DNA from: Ochrobactrum sp. Q0168
Lineage (GTDB): Bacteria > Pseudomonadota > Alphaproteobacteria > Rhizobiales > Rhizobiaceae
DNA length: 64,000 bases
Assembly: GCF_016427605.1 (NCBI RefSeq)
Contig: NZ_JAELXQ010000010.1
Coordinates: 43,239-107,238 of the forward strand
Direction: 5' to 3'
Each line of letters starts with the position of its first letter. The stretch's first letter is position 1. This document shows positions 52,140 to 63,154 of this stretch, one piece after another. A program made the position numbers and the translations under genes. The notes beneath the pieces were generated by a model, which was given only the letters and a program-made list of their open reading frames with translations, was not told the DNA's origin and searched no databases.

Positions 52140-53126
52140 TTATGCTGTCTCAATAACGCGAATGCGCTGCCCCCCGCCAATATCGATGAACTGCGTGGGC
52201 GGCGGTATCTGGTGCACATCATGCCCACCAAACCCCTGCGGATAGAAAGCATAGCCTTCCGGCGCCGGCGGCGCTGCCCTGTCGTCGAGCAGACGCCCAC
52301 CGGTGAGTTCGATCATCGGATCGGGAATAGCAGAGATCAATCGCCTCGTGTAGGGGTGTGTCGGGTTGGAGAAAATCCGGTCCCATGGCCCGCTTTCGAC
52401 GATCTGGCCGAAATACATCACCGCCACGCGATCGCTCATATGTTCTACAACGCTCAGATCATGACTGATCATGATATAGGATAGGCCGAGCCTTTCCTTC
52501 AGCTCCAGCAGCAGGTTGATAATCTGCGCGCGAATGGAGACATCGAGCGCCGAAACAGGTTCGTCGAGGACAATCACCTTTGGGTTGAGCAAGAGCGCCC
52601 GCGCAATACCAATGCGCTGGCGCTGCCCGCCAGAAAACTCATGCGGAAAACGTTTCGCATGCTCAGGCTTCAGACCCACAAGACGCAAAATCTCTTCTAC
52701 CCGTGCGTCCACCTCGCTGCGCGATGCCACCCCATGCAGCCGCAAAGGTGCAGCAAGGGACGTATACACCGTCTGGCGCGGATTGAGCGAAGCGAAAGGA
52801 TCCTGAAACACCATTTGCGCCATCTGCGCACGTTCAAGCCGTGATGGTTCATTCCTGCCGGTGATCGGGCGGCCTTCAAAGTAGATCTCACCGCTTGTCG
52901 GTTTCTGTAATCCCACAATGGAAAGCGCGAGGGTTGATTTACCACAGCCGGACTCCCCCACAATCGACAGGCACTCGCCCTTGTTCAGTGTCAGGCTGAG
53001 GTTATTCACCGCACGAAGCAATTGTCTGGAACGGCTGAATATTCCACCGCTGACGGGAAAATAGACGCATAGATCGTCAATGGTGACGAGAGCATCGGTC
53101 GTTTTCGTTGAACGCATATCATTCAT
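52140..53126 (-). CDS. Peptide ABC importer ATP-binding protein, DppF type
   Basis: 328 residues with Walker A ([11 protein letters not shown]), signature FSGGQRQRIGIARAL, Walker B (VIVLDEPVSALDV), and the C-terminal oligopeptide-transporter tail rich in prolines. Second ATPase of a heterodimeric importer. Its start overlaps the end of the DppD-type gene by eight bases. Confidence 0.92.
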   Translation of the reverse strand: MNDMRSTKTTDALVTIDDLCVYFPVSGGIFSRSRQLLRAVNNLSLTLNKGECLSIVGESGCGKSTLALSIVGLQKPTSGEIYFEGRPITGRNEPSRLERAQMAQMVFQDPFASLNPRQTVYTSLAAPLRLHGVASRSEVDARVEEILRLVGLKPEHAKRFPHEFSGGQRQRIGIARALLLNPKVIVLDEPVSALDVSIRAQIINLLLELKERLGLSYIMISHDLSVVEHMSDRVAVMYFGQIVESGPWDRIFSNPTHPYTRRLISAIPDPMIELTGGRLLDDRAAPPAPEGYAFYPQGFGGHDVHQIPPPTQFIDIGGGQRIRVIETA

Positions 53127-54099
53127 GATGAAAACACCTCACCACGCCCGTATCCTGAAGCGGCGTCCATGCGGGCTTTTCCGCGCGGCATATCTCGGTT
53201 GCGCGCGTGCAACGCGGCTCAAACCGGCAGCCTTTCGGAAAGGCGGAGATGGATGGAACGACGCCTTCGTTTTCCTGTAATCGCCGTTGTCCTTCCTTCT
53301 GACGCGAGCCGAGTTGTGGCAGAGACGCCAGAAGACCGTGCGCATAGGGATGCGACGGATGTCGAAATACCCCCGCCGTTAGTCGCTCCTCGACCAGATG
53401 CCCCGCATACATGACGCCGACACTGCGGCACATTTTGGCAATGACGCCCAGATCATGGCTGATCATCAACACGGACGTGCCCCGCTCAGCGCAAAGCTCC
53501 TGCATCAGACGAAGAATTTCCGCTTGCACGGTCACGTCGAGCGCTGTGGTCGGTTCGTCGGCAATCAAAAGATCGGGATCGCAAGCCAGCGCAATCGCAA
53601 TCATCACGCGCTGGCGCATACCGCCTGACATCTGATGGGGATAATTCCTAACCCGTCGATCGGGAGCCGGAACCTGCACGTTTGCAAGCGCTTCAACAGC
53701 CTTGCGTTCGGCCTCATGCCATGTCGCACCCTGATGCAGCACAAACATTTCCGCTATCTGCCGTCCAACAGGTGACAAGGGATTGAGCGCCGTCATCGGT
53801 TCCTGGAAAATCATGGCTATGCGATTGCCACGCAGCTTGCGCATTTCACGCGAGGACAGGGTGGCCAGATTCTGCCCCTTAAAGCGTATGGCACCGCCGG
53901 TAATCGCGAGAGGTTTGCGCAGCAAGCCGATCATCGACAATGCTGTTATGCTTTTACCGCAACCGGATTCGCCCACAAGACCGAAGGTTTCTCCAGCACC
54001 TATGGTGAAAGATACGTCTTCCACGACATTGTGCCGGGAAGAGCCGGAAACAATATCGATGCGAAGGTTTTCCACCTCCAAAAGTGCTTCTTCGGTCAT
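53119..54099 (-). CDS. Peptide ABC importer ATP-binding protein, DppD type
   Basis: About 326 residues with Walker A ([10 protein letters not shown]), signature [15 protein letters not shown], Walker B ([13 protein letters not shown]), and a C-terminal four-cysteine-like patch ([16 protein letters not shown]) found in DppD/OppD proteins. I start at ATG 54099, which overlaps the permease stop by ATGA; the frame extends to 54210 but that part lies inside the permease. Confidence 0.92.
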   Translation of the reverse strand: MTEEALLEVENLRIDIVSGSSRHNVVEDVSFTIGAGETFGLVGESGCGKSITALSMIGLLRKPLAITGGAIRFKGQNLATLSSREMRKLRGNRIAMIFQEPMTALNPLSPVGRQIAEMFVLHQGATWHEAERKAVEALANVQVPAPDRRVRNYPHQMSGGMRQRVMIAIALACDPDLLIADEPTTALDVTVQAEILRLMQELCAERGTSVLMISHDLGVIAKMCRSVGVMYAGHLVEERLTAGVFRHPSHPYAHGLLASLPQLGSRQKEGQRRLQENEGVVPSISAFPKGCRFEPRCTRATEICRAEKPAWTPLQDTGVVRCFHHE

Positions 54100-54917
54100 A
54101 CCTTGCGTGTCCTCATATGCGGGTCGAGCCAGTCGCGCAGCCCGTCGCCAAACAGATTGAGGCCGAGCACGGTGAAGAAAATCGCCAGACCCGGAAAGAT
54201 CGCCGCCCATGGCGCGTTGACAATGAGTTCGCGCGCGTCGGTCAGCATATTGCCCCAGCTTGGATCAGGCGGGCTGATACCGAGCCCAAGATAGGACAGT
54301 GCAGCCTCTGCAAGGATGGCGTCGCCCATTCCAAGCGTGCCGATAACGAGGATCGGCCCGATCATATTCGGCACGATCTGCGTGATCATGATGCGTACAT
54401 CGCTGTAGCCAAGCATTTTTGCGGCCTGCACATAGCCCTGCTTCTTGAGCGAAAGCGTTGAGCTGCGGGCAATACGGCACGTCCAGGACCAGTTCGTCAG
54501 GCCAAGCGCCAGTAAGAGACTGGGCAGACCGGGACCGAGAACCGCCATGATAGCCAGCGCAAAGATCAGTGACGGGATTGCCAGCATCAGGTTGGTCAGC
54601 CCGTTGACGAAATCATCCCACCAGCCGCCAAAATAACCGGCAGATATACCAAAGCCAAGACCGATCACAGTGTTGATGCATTGTGAGACGACACCGACCG
54701 TCAAAGACACCTGCGCGCCATAGAGGATACGCGAATAAACATCACGTCCTTGCGCGTCTGTGCCAAACCAAAACTGTGCGTCGGGCGGCAGTTCCGCATT
54801 CATCAAGTCGGCATCGAGAACCGGATTGTAGTGCGCCAGCAACGGCGCGAAGACTGCTGCTGTCAAAATGATGATGCATACCAGCCCGCCGAATATGAGA
54901 TTGAAACGCAGCTTCAT
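54096..54917 (-). CDS. Peptide ABC importer permease, DppC type
   Basis: 273 residues with about six helices and the LKKQGYVQAAKMLG coupling segment. After the first helix it carries the DppC family motif FWFGTDAQGRDVYSRILYG. Four bp separate it from the DppB-type gene. Confidence 0.92.
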   Translation of the reverse strand: MKLRFNLIFGGLVCIIILTAAVFAPLLAHYNPVLDADLMNAELPPDAQFWFGTDAQGRDVYSRILYGAQVSLTVGVVSQCINTVIGLGFGISAGYFGGWWDDFVNGLTNLMLAIPSLIFALAIMAVLGPGLPSLLLALGLTNWSWTCRIARSSTLSLKKQGYVQAAKMLGYSDVRIMITQIVPNMIGPILVIGTLGMGDAILAEAALSYLGLGISPPDPSWGNMLTDARELIVNAPWAAIFPGLAIFFTVLGLNLFGDGLRDWLDPHMRTRKV

Positions 54918-54921
54918 GGGC

Positions 54922-55857
54922 TTACTCGTGGCTGATGCGCGGGTCGATGACCGCGTAAAGAATGTCGACGATCGTATTGATAACGAGAAACCACAAAACG
55001 ATCACGAGAATTGCACCCTGCACCACCGGAATATCGCGCAGCGAAACGCTGTCGATGAGCAAGGAACCAAGCCCCGGCCAGGAAAAGAGCTTTTCAACTA
55101 CCACAGCCTGCCCCATCATCGAGCCGAATTGCAAGCCAATCGTCGTTATGATGAGCACTAACGCGTTGCGCATGACGTGCCATTTCACCAGCCTGAAACT
55201 GTTCATGCCCTTTGAACGCGCCGTGCGGATAAAATCAGCCCCCATCACTTCCAGCACGGCGGCACGCGTGGTTCGCGCCAGCAAAGCCAAAGGCGCGACG
55301 CCCAAAGTCAGAGCGGGCAGGATGATATTGCGTATGCCGCCGTCGCCATAACCAAAACTGGGCAACCAGCCGAGTGTCAGCGCAAACAGATACATCGCCA
55401 GCAGGCCGAGCCAGAATTGCGGCATGGAAAGGCCCGACACCGCGCCAATCATTGTCGTGCTATCAAGGATGCTTCCGGGCTTGAGTGCGGCGAGAAACCC
55501 CAGCGGCACACCGATCAAAATCGCAAACCCCATCGCGGCGAAAGCGAGCTTCAATGTCGGCCACATACGCTCCTGAATAAGCGAAACAACGGGCTGCCGC
55601 GAGCGATAGGACGTGCCGAGATCGAACTGCGCCAATTGCACGAGATAATTGCCAAAACGCACGTGAACTGGTTTGTCGAGACCGAATTCCTGCGTGATCT
55701 TTTCGACCAGTTTCGGATCGCTCATGCCTTTGCCACTGGCGACGAGGCCGGAAGCGATACTGCCTGGAACAACGCTGAATATGACGAAGACCAGCAACGA
55801 CACCGCCAGAACTGTCGGTATCATCTGCAGGACGCGCCGGACAATGAAATAGAGCAC
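54922..55857 (-). CDS. Peptide ABC importer permease, DppB type
   Basis: 311 residues, about six helices, starting with the DppB pattern (FIVRRVLQMIPTVLAVSLLV) and carrying the coupling segment DFIRTARSKGMNS. It is separated from the binding-protein gene by 93 bp containing a strong stem-loop. Confidence 0.92.
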   Translation of the reverse strand: MLYFIVRRVLQMIPTVLAVSLLVFVIFSVVPGSIASGLVASGKGMSDPKLVEKITQEFGLDKPVHVRFGNYLVQLAQFDLGTSYRSRQPVVSLIQERMWPTLKLAFAAMGFAILIGVPLGFLAALKPGSILDSTTMIGAVSGLSMPQFWLGLLAMYLFALTLGWLPSFGYGDGGIRNIILPALTLGVAPLALLARTTRAAVLEVMGADFIRTARSKGMNSFRLVKWHVMRNALVLIITTIGLQFGSMMGQAVVVEKLFSWPGLGSLLIDSVSLRDIPVVQGAILVIVLWFLVINTIVDILYAVIDPRISHE

Positions 55858-55908
55858 GCAGTCCTCCTTTCGGATCAGCGGCGAAGCGCTGGAGCAAAGG
55901 GGATATGT

Positions 55909-55932
55909 GGTCCGCTCGCGAACGAGCGGACC
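55909..55932 (-). repeat. Stem-loop between binding-protein and permease genes
   Basis: GGTCCGCTCG and CGAGCGGACC form a 10-bp stem with a CGAA tetraloop, with no U-tract. Same position as in the importer at 21335. Confidence 0.6.
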
Positions 55933-55950
55933 AATCCATCTTAACCGGGG

Positions 55951-57546
55951 TTAGCGACCCGACGGAACCGTGTCGTCCACCCACAGTTTTTCATAGGACT
56001 GAATTGCGATCTCTGCCGCATTTGGCTGCAAGCCATGCAGCCACGGCTGATGCGCCATGACAGCCTTGTTATAGTTGAAGAACCAGACCGGCGCTTCATC
56101 CTGCAACAGATTGTTGGCCTTCTTCAGAAGCTCATTCTTCTCTTCTTCGGTTTTGGCAGCTTTGGCGGCATCGACAATCTTGTCGAATTCTGCATTGGAG
56201 AACTTCTGATAATTACACGCCGACTGTGGTGTCGTGGAATAGAAGCACTGCATTGCCGTTAGCGCATCCGGGCCACTTTCCAGTGACCACATATAGGCCT
56301 GGAAGTTACCGGCAGGAACCACATCGGCCAGAACCGATGCCTCAACTGGCTTTGCCTTCACTTTGATGCCGACTTTTGCCAGCATCGGAATGATCGCCTG
56401 AACGATGGTTAACCCCCAGCTTTCATTCTGCGTTGCAGTCAGCTCGAACTCAAAACCATCGGGATAGCCGGCCTCCGCGAGCAGGGCCTTGGCTTTTTCA
56501 GGGTCATACGGATATGGCTTGGCATCCTTGTCGAATGCAGGTGACGAACTGGGAAGCCAGCTTACCGCACGATAAGCCTTGTCCTTGACGAGACGCTTGA
56601 TGATGAGATCGCTATCAATGGCGTAATTGATGGCCTGGCGAACACGCTTGTCCTGAAACGGTTTGAAATCAGGATTGAAGCCGACTGCACGCGTATAGGC
56701 TTCGGCAACCTCCAGCATATTCTTGCCGAGTTCTGGATCTTCGCGATAGGTGCTGTACTGGGCTGGTCCGAGCACCGCCACATCGATTTCCTTGTTGCGG
56801 AAAGCAACATCACGTGCAGCGGCATCGCCCATGATCATGATGTTGATCTTGTCGGCATAGGGCTTGCCCTTGTCATAGTACTTATCCCATTTTTCAACCG
56901 TCAAGCGCGAGCCAGGCACATATTCGACAAACTTGTAAGGCCCAAGCCCGATTGGGTGACGCTGAAATTCTTCGCTGTCACCCTGTCCCGCAGGATAGAT
57001 TGCGGTATTGTTGCGCATGAACTGGAAGCCTGGATCGATCGGCTGCTTGAGCGTAATCTCCAGTGTGTGATCATCGATCTTCTTCAGCCCGGAAATCTCC
57101 TTGGCCTTGCCCTGCGCATAGTCTTCTGCGCCCTTGATTTCCGCAATGTAACGCGCTGGAGGCATGGCCTTTTTCGGGTCCATCATCCGGGTATAGCTCC
57201 AGATGATATCGTCTGCCGTGAGCGGCTTACCGTCGTGAAAAAATGCATCCTGACGCAACTTATAGGTATAGACGAGCTTGTCGTCCGAAACACTTACATC
57301 TGTCGCCAGCGCCAGAACCGGCTTGTTCAGATCCGCATCCCAGTCATAGAGCGTGCGATGGATGGCCTTGGCGTAGAATTCGTCCTGCGTTGCAGGCGAT
57401 GCCTGAATATCCAATGTCGAAAAACTGTCACCATAAGGCGCAACGAAGTTGACGACGCCCCCCGAGCGCAGCGTATCGGAAGCAAAGGCCGCAGTTCCAG
57501 CCATCAATGCGACGGACACCGCCGCAAGCAACGCAAATTTCCTCAT
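55951..57546 (-). CDS. Peptide-type ABC substrate-binding protein, DppA type
   Basis: 531 residues with a Sec signal (cleavage near AAFASD), the family-5 pattern YTYKLRQDAFFHDGKPLTADD, and an N-terminal STLDIQASPATQDEF segment. Ligands in this family include dipeptides, nickel and other small molecules. It follows the amidohydrolase gene on the same strand, so the ligand may be an amide-containing compound. Confidence 0.9.
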   Translation of the reverse strand: MRKFALLAAVSVALMAGTAAFASDTLRSGGVVNFVAPYGDSFSTLDIQASPATQDEFYAKAIHRTLYDWDADLNKPVLALATDVSVSDDKLVYTYKLRQDAFFHDGKPLTADDIIWSYTRMMDPKKAMPPARYIAEIKGAEDYAQGKAKEISGLKKIDDHTLEITLKQPIDPGFQFMRNNTAIYPAGQGDSEEFQRHPIGLGPYKFVEYVPGSRLTVEKWDKYYDKGKPYADKINIMIMGDAAARDVAFRNKEIDVAVLGPAQYSTYREDPELGKNMLEVAEAYTRAVGFNPDFKPFQDKRVRQAINYAIDSDLIIKRLVKDKAYRAVSWLPSSSPAFDKDAKPYPYDPEKAKALLAEAGYPDGFEFELTATQNESWGLTIVQAIIPMLAKVGIKVKAKPVEASVLADVVPAGNFQAYMWSLESGPDALTAMQCFYSTTPQSACNYQKFSNAEFDKIVDAAKAAKTEEEKNELLKKANNLLQDEAPVWFFNYNKAVMAHQPWLHGLQPNAAEIAIQSYEKLWVDDTVPSGR

Positions 57547-57591
57547 GATCTTCCCCTTTTGATTTTTGTAGATCGGATGAATGAACGTATT

Positions 57592-57621
57592 CAGGCAGCG
57601 CTGCCGAAGCTTCGCTGCCTG
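57592..57621 (-). repeat. Stem-loop after amidohydrolase gene
   Basis: CAGGCAGCG pairs with CGCTGCCTG around a 12-base loop that itself contains complementary bases. It lies between the amidohydrolase and binding-protein genes. Confidence 0.5.
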
Positions 57622-57627
57622 TTCTCC

Positions 57628-59259
57628 CTACGAACGTTCGAACACCAGTTCGCCTTCACGAATGGTGAGCATGCAATGCGTATCGTTGAGAATTTCCTCC
57701 GGTTTTGCCGTGAGCATATTGCGCGAGAAAACCGCAATATCAGCCACCTGCCCCGGCACCAGCTTGCCCTTGACCTTTTCAAGCTTCTGCGAGAAGGCGC
57801 CATATTCGGTATAGACCTGTAGGGCCTCCTCGATGGTCACGCGTTCGCGCGCATCCATGACCGTGCCCTTGGCCGTTTCCCGCGTCAGCATCGAATAGAT
57901 GTTCGGATAAGGATTTGGGTGGCAGACCGGGGCGTCGCTTCCAGTCGCTGGCTTGAAGCCAAGATCCTTCCAAGTCTTGAGCGGGTAGCTCGAAAGCGCC
58001 CTCTCCTCGCCCAAAACTGAAATATAGGCATCCCCGAAATCATAGATGAAGACTTGCTGCGGACATGGATAAATGCCCGCCTTCTTCATGCGTTCATGCT
58101 GTTCCGGCGTTGAAAACCCGCAATGCTCAATGCGATGACGGCGGTTCGGGTCCGGATAAGCAGCCAGTGCCTTCTCATAAGCGGTGATGAGCTGGCCGAT
58201 GGCCGCATCGCCAATGGCATGGCAGGCCAGCTGATATCCCTTCTTATGGGCATCCAGCACCAGTGCTTCCAGCTCCGCATCCGGCAAGATCTGGACGCCG
58301 ATATTATTGTCGTCGCCCAGATATGGTTTGCTCATCCAGGCTGTGCGGCCACCTGCGGAACCATCGAGGAATATCTTGACCGCGCCAACCGTCAGCATGT
58401 CATCGCCAACGCCGGAGACCAGTCCGGCCTCGTAGCATTTTTCGACGATTGAAGGGCCCGGGTCGCCCAGCAAAACCAGCCATGTGCGCACCGGCAAACG
58501 CTTTTGCAGCTTGGCAATGTTGTAGGCGCGAATTTCGTCGAAACCTGCAACCTGCCCGACCGCTGCATCCATGACGCTGGTAATGCCATAGGAAAGCAGC
58601 AGATTGCCTGCGGCCTCAATGGCTTCGATCATTTCTTCCGTGGTCGCAGTCGGGATCGCATTGCGAACTGCGCCTTGCGCATTTTCGGCAACCATGCCGG
58701 TCAGCACACCATTTTGCTGTTCGATCAGACCGCCATCGGGAACAGGCGAGTTTTCATCAATCCCTGCAAGCTCGAAAGCCTTCGAGTTGAAGATCGAAAC
58801 GTGGCCGCAGGCGCGCACGAGCATCACAGGATGGTCTGGTGCAACTGCATCGAGTTCCGATTTATGGGGATGGCGACCAATATCCAGCTTGGTCTGATCG
58901 TAGCCGCGCGCCTTGATCCAGGTGCCCGGAGGAACAGAAGCCGCCTTTTCGCGGATTGCATTCAGCAGACTTTCCAGCGTAGGCGCGGCATGGGCTGTTG
59001 CATCAAGCCATTTGAGCGTCAGCCCGACCGATATCAGATGAAGATGAGCATCGTTCAGTCCCGGTGTGGCGAAACGCCCTTTCAGATCGATCAGCCGTGT
59101 CTTGTTGCCCTTGAGGCCCCAGACCTCATCTTTCGTGCCGGTGGCCAGTACCTTGCCTTGCCAGATTGCCAGGGCTTCAACTGTGCCCTCTTCATATCCA
59201 CACCAGATCGTGCCGTTATAAAGTATAGTATCGGCACGCAATTCGGGCATTACAGACAT
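57628..59259 (-). CDS. YtcJ-type metal-dependent amidohydrolase
   Basis: 543 residues of the amidohydrolase superfamily. Metal ligands are in NDAHLHL (H-x-H), HAIGDAAI, RIEHCGF and TGSDAPV; the composite beta-sandwich at both ends is complete. No signal peptide, so it is cytoplasmic. It is the first gene of the run with the peptide-type importer, with GGGAGGGG before the ATG. It probably hydrolyses the imported compound; the substrate is unknown. Confidence 0.87.
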   Translation of the reverse strand: MSVMPELRADTILYNGTIWCGYEEGTVEALAIWQGKVLATGTKDEVWGLKGNKTRLIDLKGRFATPGLNDAHLHLISVGLTLKWLDATAHAAPTLESLLNAIREKAASVPPGTWIKARGYDQTKLDIGRHPHKSELDAVAPDHPVMLVRACGHVSIFNSKAFELAGIDENSPVPDGGLIEQQNGVLTGMVAENAQGAVRNAIPTATTEEMIEAIEAAGNLLLSYGITSVMDAAVGQVAGFDEIRAYNIAKLQKRLPVRTWLVLLGDPGPSIVEKCYEAGLVSGVGDDMLTVGAVKIFLDGSAGGRTAWMSKPYLGDDNNIGVQILPDAELEALVLDAHKKGYQLACHAIGDAAIGQLITAYEKALAAYPDPNRRHRIEHCGFSTPEQHERMKKAGIYPCPQQVFIYDFGDAYISVLGEERALSSYPLKTWKDLGFKPATGSDAPVCHPNPYPNIYSMLTRETAKGTVMDARERVTIEEALQVYTEYGAFSQKLEKVKGKLVPGQVADIAVFSRNMLTAKPEEILNDTHCMLTIREGELVFERS

Positions 59260-59537
59260 TCAGCGATCCCCTCCCTAAGTCACCGCTTTCATAGAACTAA
59301 TGAGCAGAGTTCCATTGATGGATCAACCGTTCAAGCCGTGGATTTTGCAAATTATGTGGGAGCAACTTGAGCAAATTGACGAATTCACCGACGGTTCGCC
59401 GAAACCGCTGACGTGCCTGACACTTCACCCTCCGGCAAAGGAAGCTGGCTGATGATCACCGATATTTTCGCGGGGGAGGAGGCGGGCGCACTCGGACATA
59501 AGAAATCGTCCGTTATGAGCAGCGCTGAAAAGTTGAA
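59260..59537. other. Intergenic region upstream of amidohydrolase
   Basis: No gene is supported here. It must hold the promoter of the amidohydrolase/importer operon on the minus strand; I found no clear -35/-10 pair or palindrome. Confidence 0.4.
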
Positions 59538-59559
59538 GGCGGAGCCTTTTGGCTCCGCC
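59538..59559 (-). terminator. Rho-independent terminator after glutamate dehydrogenase
   Basis: GGCGGAGCC and GGCTCCGCC form a 9-bp stem with a four-base loop, 12 bp after the gdhA stop; on the minus strand it is followed by TTCAACTTTT. Confidence 0.75.
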
Positions 59560-59570
59560 CTCTTGTTTGA

Positions 59571-60965
<1,395 letters not shown>

Positions 60966-61192
60966 CTAGAATAATTTTTGATCAATTTGAATAAGCATTA
61001 AGCACTATTTGTGCGCAATAAGCGAGGACACCCTCTTTCCAACCACCATGCGCCTGAAATTACGCCACACAAAAAGATCCAGCATCATAAGAAGCAATAT
61101 TATCGGGCAATTGAGTAAAAAATAGTCAGCTTAAAGTTACAACAGTAATCATTTCAAGTGCGCGACTTTATGGCTTCGGTAACAGTCGTGTG

Positions 61193-61216
61193 GGCGCGGT
61201 TTATGGTAACCGCGCC
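61193..61216. terminator. Hairpin after VOC gene
   Basis: GGCGCGGTT and AACCGCGCC form a 9-bp stem with a six-base loop, 27 bp beyond the VOC stop. No U-tract, so termination is uncertain. Confidence 0.4.
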
Positions 61217-61242
61217 TTGAATTCTTTACGGCCAGAAAACGC

Positions 61243-62103
61243 CTATCGTTCCGAAAATTCCAATACTGTGCCGCTCGCCTTCTCCGGCAAAACAGCCACA
61301 CCTGCTGATGTCGGCACAAAGGAAACGCCATGTGCGGTCAGTGCAGCACGCGCTTTATCCAGTGAACTCACCCGAATGCGCAAGGCTGCGAAAGCACTGG
61401 CAGGTGTTTTGTCCAAATCGACATCCGGGTAAAGCGACAACGCTTTCTCGCGATCCAGAACCAGCAGATCGGCGGAGTTCGGCCCGGTCAGAACCTTCCA
61501 TACGCCATCGTGCTCAACCGCTTTCCCGGCCTTGAAAAGAGGAGCAAAACCTTTCGCAGATGTTTCAGGGTCGGTCGCGATGATAACGATAGCCGAGAGA
61601 CCGATAGCACCATTTTCATGTTCGATCAGCTCCCGCAGCCAGACCGTTTCGCGGGTCTTATGCTGACACATGAAAACCATGCCCTGCGGAACTTCGCTAT
61701 CGGCAAAAGAGACTGTTTCGAACGCTGCGACGCCCGCGCCGCCACCCGGCAGTTGCACCGGGCGCTGGAATGCGCCAACTTCGCCCGTCGCTATATCGAG
61801 TTCTGCAAGCGCCGCCTTTGCCTCACGGGCATTGTCGATCCGGCAGGCAATTGCATGCAGGCCTTCGCCTTGCGCGGCCAGTTTCTCGCGCTGGTGCAGA
61901 TTACCCGGCGTTTCGGCAACGATCCCCAGAAGCTCGAAATAATCTTCCGGAAACATGATCGTGTAATTGCCGGTGCCTTTTTCCTTGCTGTGAAGCCCGC
62001 GCGGACTCAGCGTGAATCCGAAGCGACGGTATTGCTCGGCACTTTTCTCCAGATCGTTAACCAGCAGAAAAACGTGGTCGACGCCTTTTACCGGGTGAGA
62101 CAT
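61243..62103 (-). CDS. VOC/glyoxalase-like family protein
   Basis: 286 residues with two or more vicinal-oxygen-chelate modules; the first begins VKGVDHVFLLVNDLEKSAEQ with a metal-type His, and NYTIMFPEDYFELLG supplies a Glu. It matches the glyoxalase-like domain family; enzyme activity is not assigned. It follows an SDR gene after 45 bp on the same strand, so the two may process one compound. Confidence 0.78.
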   Translation of the reverse strand: MSHPVKGVDHVFLLVNDLEKSAEQYRRFGFTLSPRGLHSKEKGTGNYTIMFPEDYFELLGIVAETPGNLHQREKLAAQGEGLHAIACRIDNAREAKAALAELDIATGEVGAFQRPVQLPGGGAGVAAFETVSFADSEVPQGMVFMCQHKTRETVWLRELIEHENGAIGLSAIVIIATDPETSAKGFAPLFKAGKAVEHDGVWKVLTGPNSADLLVLDREKALSLYPDVDLDKTPASAFAALRIRVSSLDKARAALTAHGVSFVPTSAGVAVLPEKASGTVLEFSER

Positions 62104-62148
62104 GTGGAGTTTCCTTTTTTCATAAAATCAGATGCTTGGAATGGAGGC

Positions 62149-62907
62149 TTATTTCTTTGTGGGCGCCAGCACAATCTCATGAATTGTGACCTTCGGATTC
62201 ATATTGGCGACATAGAGTGCAGTTTCGGCCATATCCTCCGGCTGAATGACGTCATCCATACGTGCCGGATCAAAACCCGGACGGCGGGCCAGAAGCGGAG
62301 TCGCCACCTCACCGGGACAAAGCACCGTGGACCGAATACCGTTTTGTCCTTCTTGCGCGTTCAGGCTCGCACTCAGATCGTTGAGCGCGTGTTTGGAGGC
62401 GCCATAGGGCACGCCGCCAGCCGGTGACGAAAAACGACCCGCCCATGACGATGTATGGATCATCAGACCGCCGCCCTGTGCGCGCATCGGCGCCAGCGCG
62501 GCTGCGATCACATTGATCGCGCCCTTGATATTGATGTCGATGACATCGTCCCATGAATCGAAATCGATATCCGACCAGCTGCGGCGCGGAATATTAAGCC
62601 CTGCATTGTTGCAGACCACATCGAGACTCCCGGCCCATTCGACAATCGCTTCGGCAGTATCCGTCATCGCCTTGCGGTCGAGCACATCCGCCGGAAATAT
62701 CCGGGCTTCACCACCGGCGGATGTTATTTCATCCGCGATGATGGCCAGCGCTTCCGCCTTCCGGCCCGTCAAGGCCACCGGCCAGCCTTCGCTTCCAAAC
62801 CGTCGCGCCATCGCAGCGCCAATCCCCGATCCGGCACCTGTAATCCAGACTGCACCAGGCTTGATTTTGCCCGCATTTTCGCTCGAGTCGGGAGAAATCT
62901 GGTTCAT
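62149..62907 (-). CDS. SDR family NAD(P)-dependent oxidoreductase
   Basis: About 252 residues: cofactor motif TGAGSGIG, CNNAGLN, catalytic Ser in HTSSWAG and Y-x-x-x-K in VPYGASKHALN. The ATG at 62907 follows ATGGAGC; an upstream TTG at 62913 is less likely. It is divergent from the binding-protein gene at 63155 across a region with a palindrome. Confidence 0.87.
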   Translation of the reverse strand: MNQISPDSSENAGKIKPGAVWITGAGSGIGAAMARRFGSEGWPVALTGRKAEALAIIADEITSAGGEARIFPADVLDRKAMTDTAEAIVEWAGSLDVVCNNAGLNIPRRSWSDIDFDSWDDVIDINIKGAINVIAAALAPMRAQGGGLMIHTSSWAGRFSSPAGGVPYGASKHALNDLSASLNAQEGQNGIRSTVLCPGEVATPLLARRPGFDPARMDDVIQPEDMAETALYVANMNPKVTIHEIVLAPTKK

Positions 62908-62962
62908 CAACAAGCTCCATCGTAGAAAATCGACATTTATTAGCGCATAGAGTGCGGGAAAT

Positions 62963-62992
62963 TATACTAATTTTACCGCCTAAATTAGTTTA
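62963..62992. promoter_or_regulatory. Inverted-repeat operator in divergent region
   Basis: ACTAATTT (62966-62973) and AAATTAGT (62982-62989) are perfect arms separated by eight bases; the symmetry extends with one mismatch to 62963/62992. TTGACA starts three bases later. Confidence 0.5.
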
Positions 62993-62994
62993 TC

Positions 62995-63022
62995 TTGACA
63001 ATTAATCTGCGGATTCTAGCAT
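62995..63022 (+). promoter_or_regulatory. Sigma-70-like promoter for binding-protein gene
   Basis: TTGACA (62995-63000), 16-base spacer, TAGCAT (63017-63022). It abuts the inverted repeat, so a bound regulator would cover the -35. Confidence 0.5.
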
Positions 63023-63154
63023 ACCAGTGCTTGCGTGCAATAATGCCCCTGAGGCGAAGCTTTAAAGAGCGTTTTCAGGGGCTTGAACAATATCGGGTCG
63101 TGCGGGAAAAGAGGCCTGAAAGCCCTCCCTCAACGTCCTTTAGGGGAACACAGA

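Noticed and set aside
54100-54210. N-terminal extension of the DppD-type ATPase
   Set aside because: Lies within the permease coding sequence; ATG 54099 has the typical start of the family.
57243-57822. Plus-strand frames opposite the binding protein and amidohydrolase
   Set aside because: Antisense shadows of two well-supported genes.
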